Part shown: piece by piece, positions 14,121-15,327 of the stretch
Numbering within the stretch: the stretch's first letter is position 1
Layout: every line of letters begins with the position of its first letter
Source of the DNA: Chrysochromulina parva
Taxonomy: Eukaryota > Haptophyta > Prymnesiales > Chrysochromulinaceae
Direction of reading: 5' to 3'
NCBI GenBank assembly: GCA_002887195.1
Contig: PJAB01001333.1
Location: 1 to 15,327 of the forward strand
Length of the DNA: 15,327 bases
Translations under genes and position numbers: made by a program
Notes under the pieces: model-generated
What the model was told of the DNA's origin: nothing
Database searches by the model: none
Seen by the model: only the letters and a program-made list of their open reading frames with translations

Positions 14121-15327
14121 CTACCTCTCGAGTCGATGCCGCGCCGCTCTCCTGGAAAACCACGCGCTCGTTGAGCAGTCAGCCGGGAAGGCGACGGCGG
14201 GTCGGGCGTCGGCGGGTCGGGCGACGGCAGGAAGGGCGACGGCCGGTGGTGCGGCGTTGGAGGCATCGGCTGAGCGCTTGCCAGGCGCCCGCGGCTCGTC
14301 AAGCGTAGCCTCTCTCTTGCTTCCTGCGCCGACGTTTCTGCTGACTCCGCGACTGCCGACTACTCCGCCGCTCCCCGCTCCTCTGCTGCTTGCTCCACCG
14401 CCGCCCGCACATCTGCTGCTGCTCGCGGCATGGCCGGCGGAGGAGGCACGTTGGATGGCCGAGGCACCTCGGCTACCCTCTGCGACGCCGGCGGCGGCAG
14501 CAGCGCGTCGACGGGCTGTGCCACGCGGCGGCTGCTTCGACGCCAGCAGCGCGTAGTGCTGGCTGAGCACAGTAGTGTCCTCTTCGTCTGATGAGCTGCT
14601 GCTTGTGGAAGAGAAGTCTGCCGGCGGCGGAGGAGGCGAGGGCAGCGGCGGCGGCGAGGGCAACTCAGCTGTCGGCACGAGGAGCAGGTCGAGGGCCGCC
14701 TGCAAGTCGTTCGACGTCTGCTGCAGCGCCCGCTGCCCCTGCACACGACTAAAGCCCATGGCCATCAGTTGCACCAGCGCTGCTTCCGGCACGGCCGAGC
14801 CCGCTAGCGGGACGCTTGACGTCAAGGGCACCTTGGACGACAAGGGCGCCTTCGACGACAAGGGCGCCTTCGACGATGAGGGCGCCTTCGACGACGAGGG
14901 GCGCTTCCTCGTGCGTTGCTCAAAGGCCTCCAGCGCCGCCTGCATCTCGTCCTCGTCGAGGTCCTCCTCGTCTCCATCGGTGTGGAGCACGTGCCACAGC
15001 GCAGGATTGGTGCCGTCGGCGGGAACCCACTTGGTCACCCGCGCGTCGATCTCGATGCCATCTATCGCCCTGGTGACGCACCTGCCGATCCATTCATGCC
15101 CTGACGTCTGCCATGCCGAAAGCAGCTCGTCAATCGCCGCTTCCAAGTCTCCCCCGCAGCGACGCAGAGCCTCGTGTGCCTGCCCTCGCTCAAAACCGAG
15201 TGAGATTAGCTTCTGAGCCGCTGCATCGAAGCTCAGAGCCGCCTCTACTCCCGCTGGCGCCGCCTCGACAGCCACCGCACACGCCGCACACGCAATCACA
15301 TCTGCAGCTGCGTCCCCCCCCCCCCCC
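14121..15327 (-). CDS. UBA-Tudor-like-UBA protein, 5' end beyond the window
   Basis: The frame is open from the window edge to TAG at 14121-14123, with no ATG before the first domain, so the true start lies outside or in another exon. First UBA domain: 15224-15117 (AAQKLISLGFERGQAHEALR...DLEAAIDELL). A Tudor-like module follows at about 15095-14928 (WIGRCVTRAIDG...WVPADGTNPALWHVLHTDGDEEDLDEDE). Then come a Ser/Lys/Pro hexapeptide repeat and a second UBA at 14789-14679 (ALVQLMAMGFSRVQGQRALQ...DLQAALDLLL). UBA domains bind ubiquitin; Tudor folds bind methylated Lys or Arg, though this algal type has no known ligand that I can cite. After the second UBA the sequence is low-complexity: polyproline, acidic serine, then Ala/Arg/Gly repeats. 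The distal C-terminus could be mis-predicted if an unseen intron exists. Its role may be a ubiquitin adaptor or chromatin reader, by inference only. Confidence 0.8.
   Translation of the reverse strand, partial: GGGGDAAADVIACAACAVAVEAAPAGVEAALSFDAAAQKLISLGFERGQAHEALRRCGGDLEAAIDELLSAWQTSGHEWIGRCVTRAIDGIEIDARVTKWVPADGTNPALWHVLHTDGDEEDLDEDEMQAALEAFEQRTRKRPSSSKAPSSSKAPLSSKAPLSSKVPLTSSVPLAGSAVPEAALVQLMAMGFSRVQGQRALQQTSNDLQAALDLLLVPTAELPSPPPLPSPPPPPADFSSTSSSSSDEEDTTVLSQHYALLASKQPPRGTARRRAAAAAGVAEGSRGASAIQRASSAGHAASSSRCAGGGGASSRGAGSGGVVGSRGVSRNVGAGSKREATLDEPRAPGKRSADASNAAPPAVALPAVARPADARPAVAFPADCSTSAWFSRRAARHRLER
14191..14250 (-). repeat. 15-bp coding minisatellite, four copies
   Basis: Four 15-base units beginning GCGACGGC or GCGTCGGC (14191, 14206, 14221, 14236) encode an ALPAVARPADARPAVAFPA-type pentapeptide repeat near the C-terminus of the UBA protein. 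Unit length is a multiple of three, so the frame is kept. Confidence 0.85.
14818..14907 (-). repeat. 18-bp coding minisatellite, five copies
   Basis: Five 18-base units of the form GACGACAAGGGCGCCTTC (plus strand) encode the SSKAPL-type hexapeptide repeat between the Tudor-like module and the second UBA. A sixth, more diverged unit may precede it at 14800-14817. Confidence 0.92.
15314..15327. repeat. Poly-C run at the window edge
   Basis: Fourteen consecutive C run to the last base. In the UBA frame it would encode glycine. A homopolymer at the very end suggests a contig or gap edge rather than real coding sequence. Confidence 0.8.

Noticed and set aside
14575..15216. Plus-strand 213-codon frame rich in Ser/Asp with DDKGAF repeats
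   Set aside because: It is the antisense reading of the 18-bp minisatellite and the UBA domains; the minus-strand reading gives real domains.

Overview
The window looks like nuclear DNA of a GC-rich, flagellated single-celled eukaryote, probably a microalga. The evidence is a clear nexin-dynein regulatory complex gene (DRC2/CCDC65), two short GT-AG introns inside recognisable genes, multidomain ShK, RING-CH and UBA proteins, a GT32 glycosyltransferase and a choline-transporter-like protein. Compact, mostly intronless genes, many short tandem repeats and a Tudor-like 'DGDEEDLDE' module make a haptophyte-like alga my best guess. That is an inference, not a proof.

Layout from left to right. 2-154 (+): possible 3' end of an unidentified gene. 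155-331: a short convergent gap with nested inverted repeats. 332-1345 (-): GT32-type glycosyltransferase. 1555-2328 (-): six tandem ShK domains ending in KDEL. 2329-2661: shared divergent promoter region rich in microsatellites. 2662-4233 (+): DRC2. 4234-5395: the largest non-coding stretch, relatively AT-rich, with an imperfect duplication and hairpin-forming GC patches. 5396-7638 (-): two-exon glutaminyl-tRNA synthetase with an N-terminal targeting-like extension and an Ala/Lys-rich tail. 7639-7828: divergent promoter. 7829-9543 (+): two-exon choline-transporter-like (CTL/PNS1) membrane protein. 9544-10205: non-coding. 10206-11939 (+): coiled-coil, Ser/Pro-repeat protein of unknown function. 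12218-13678 (-): RING-CH protein, a probable E3 ubiquitin ligase, with an F-box-like N-terminus. 14121 to the window edge (-): UBA-Tudor-like-UBA protein, 5'-incomplete, running into a terminal poly-C run.

The genes mostly look like unrelated housekeeping and cell-biology neighbours: flagellar axoneme, translation, ER lumen, glycosylation, membrane transport and ubiquitin. I see no mobile element with a coding gene, no CRISPR array, no tRNA or rRNA, and no prokaryote-style operon. The most unusual points are the KDEL-tailed hexa-ShK protein, the probable choice of start codons in GlnRS, an intron built from copies of a branch-point-like decamer, a nearly identical 19-20 bp CCAAT-containing element upstream of two neighbouring genes, and two adjacent ubiquitin-related genes with uncommon domain combinations.
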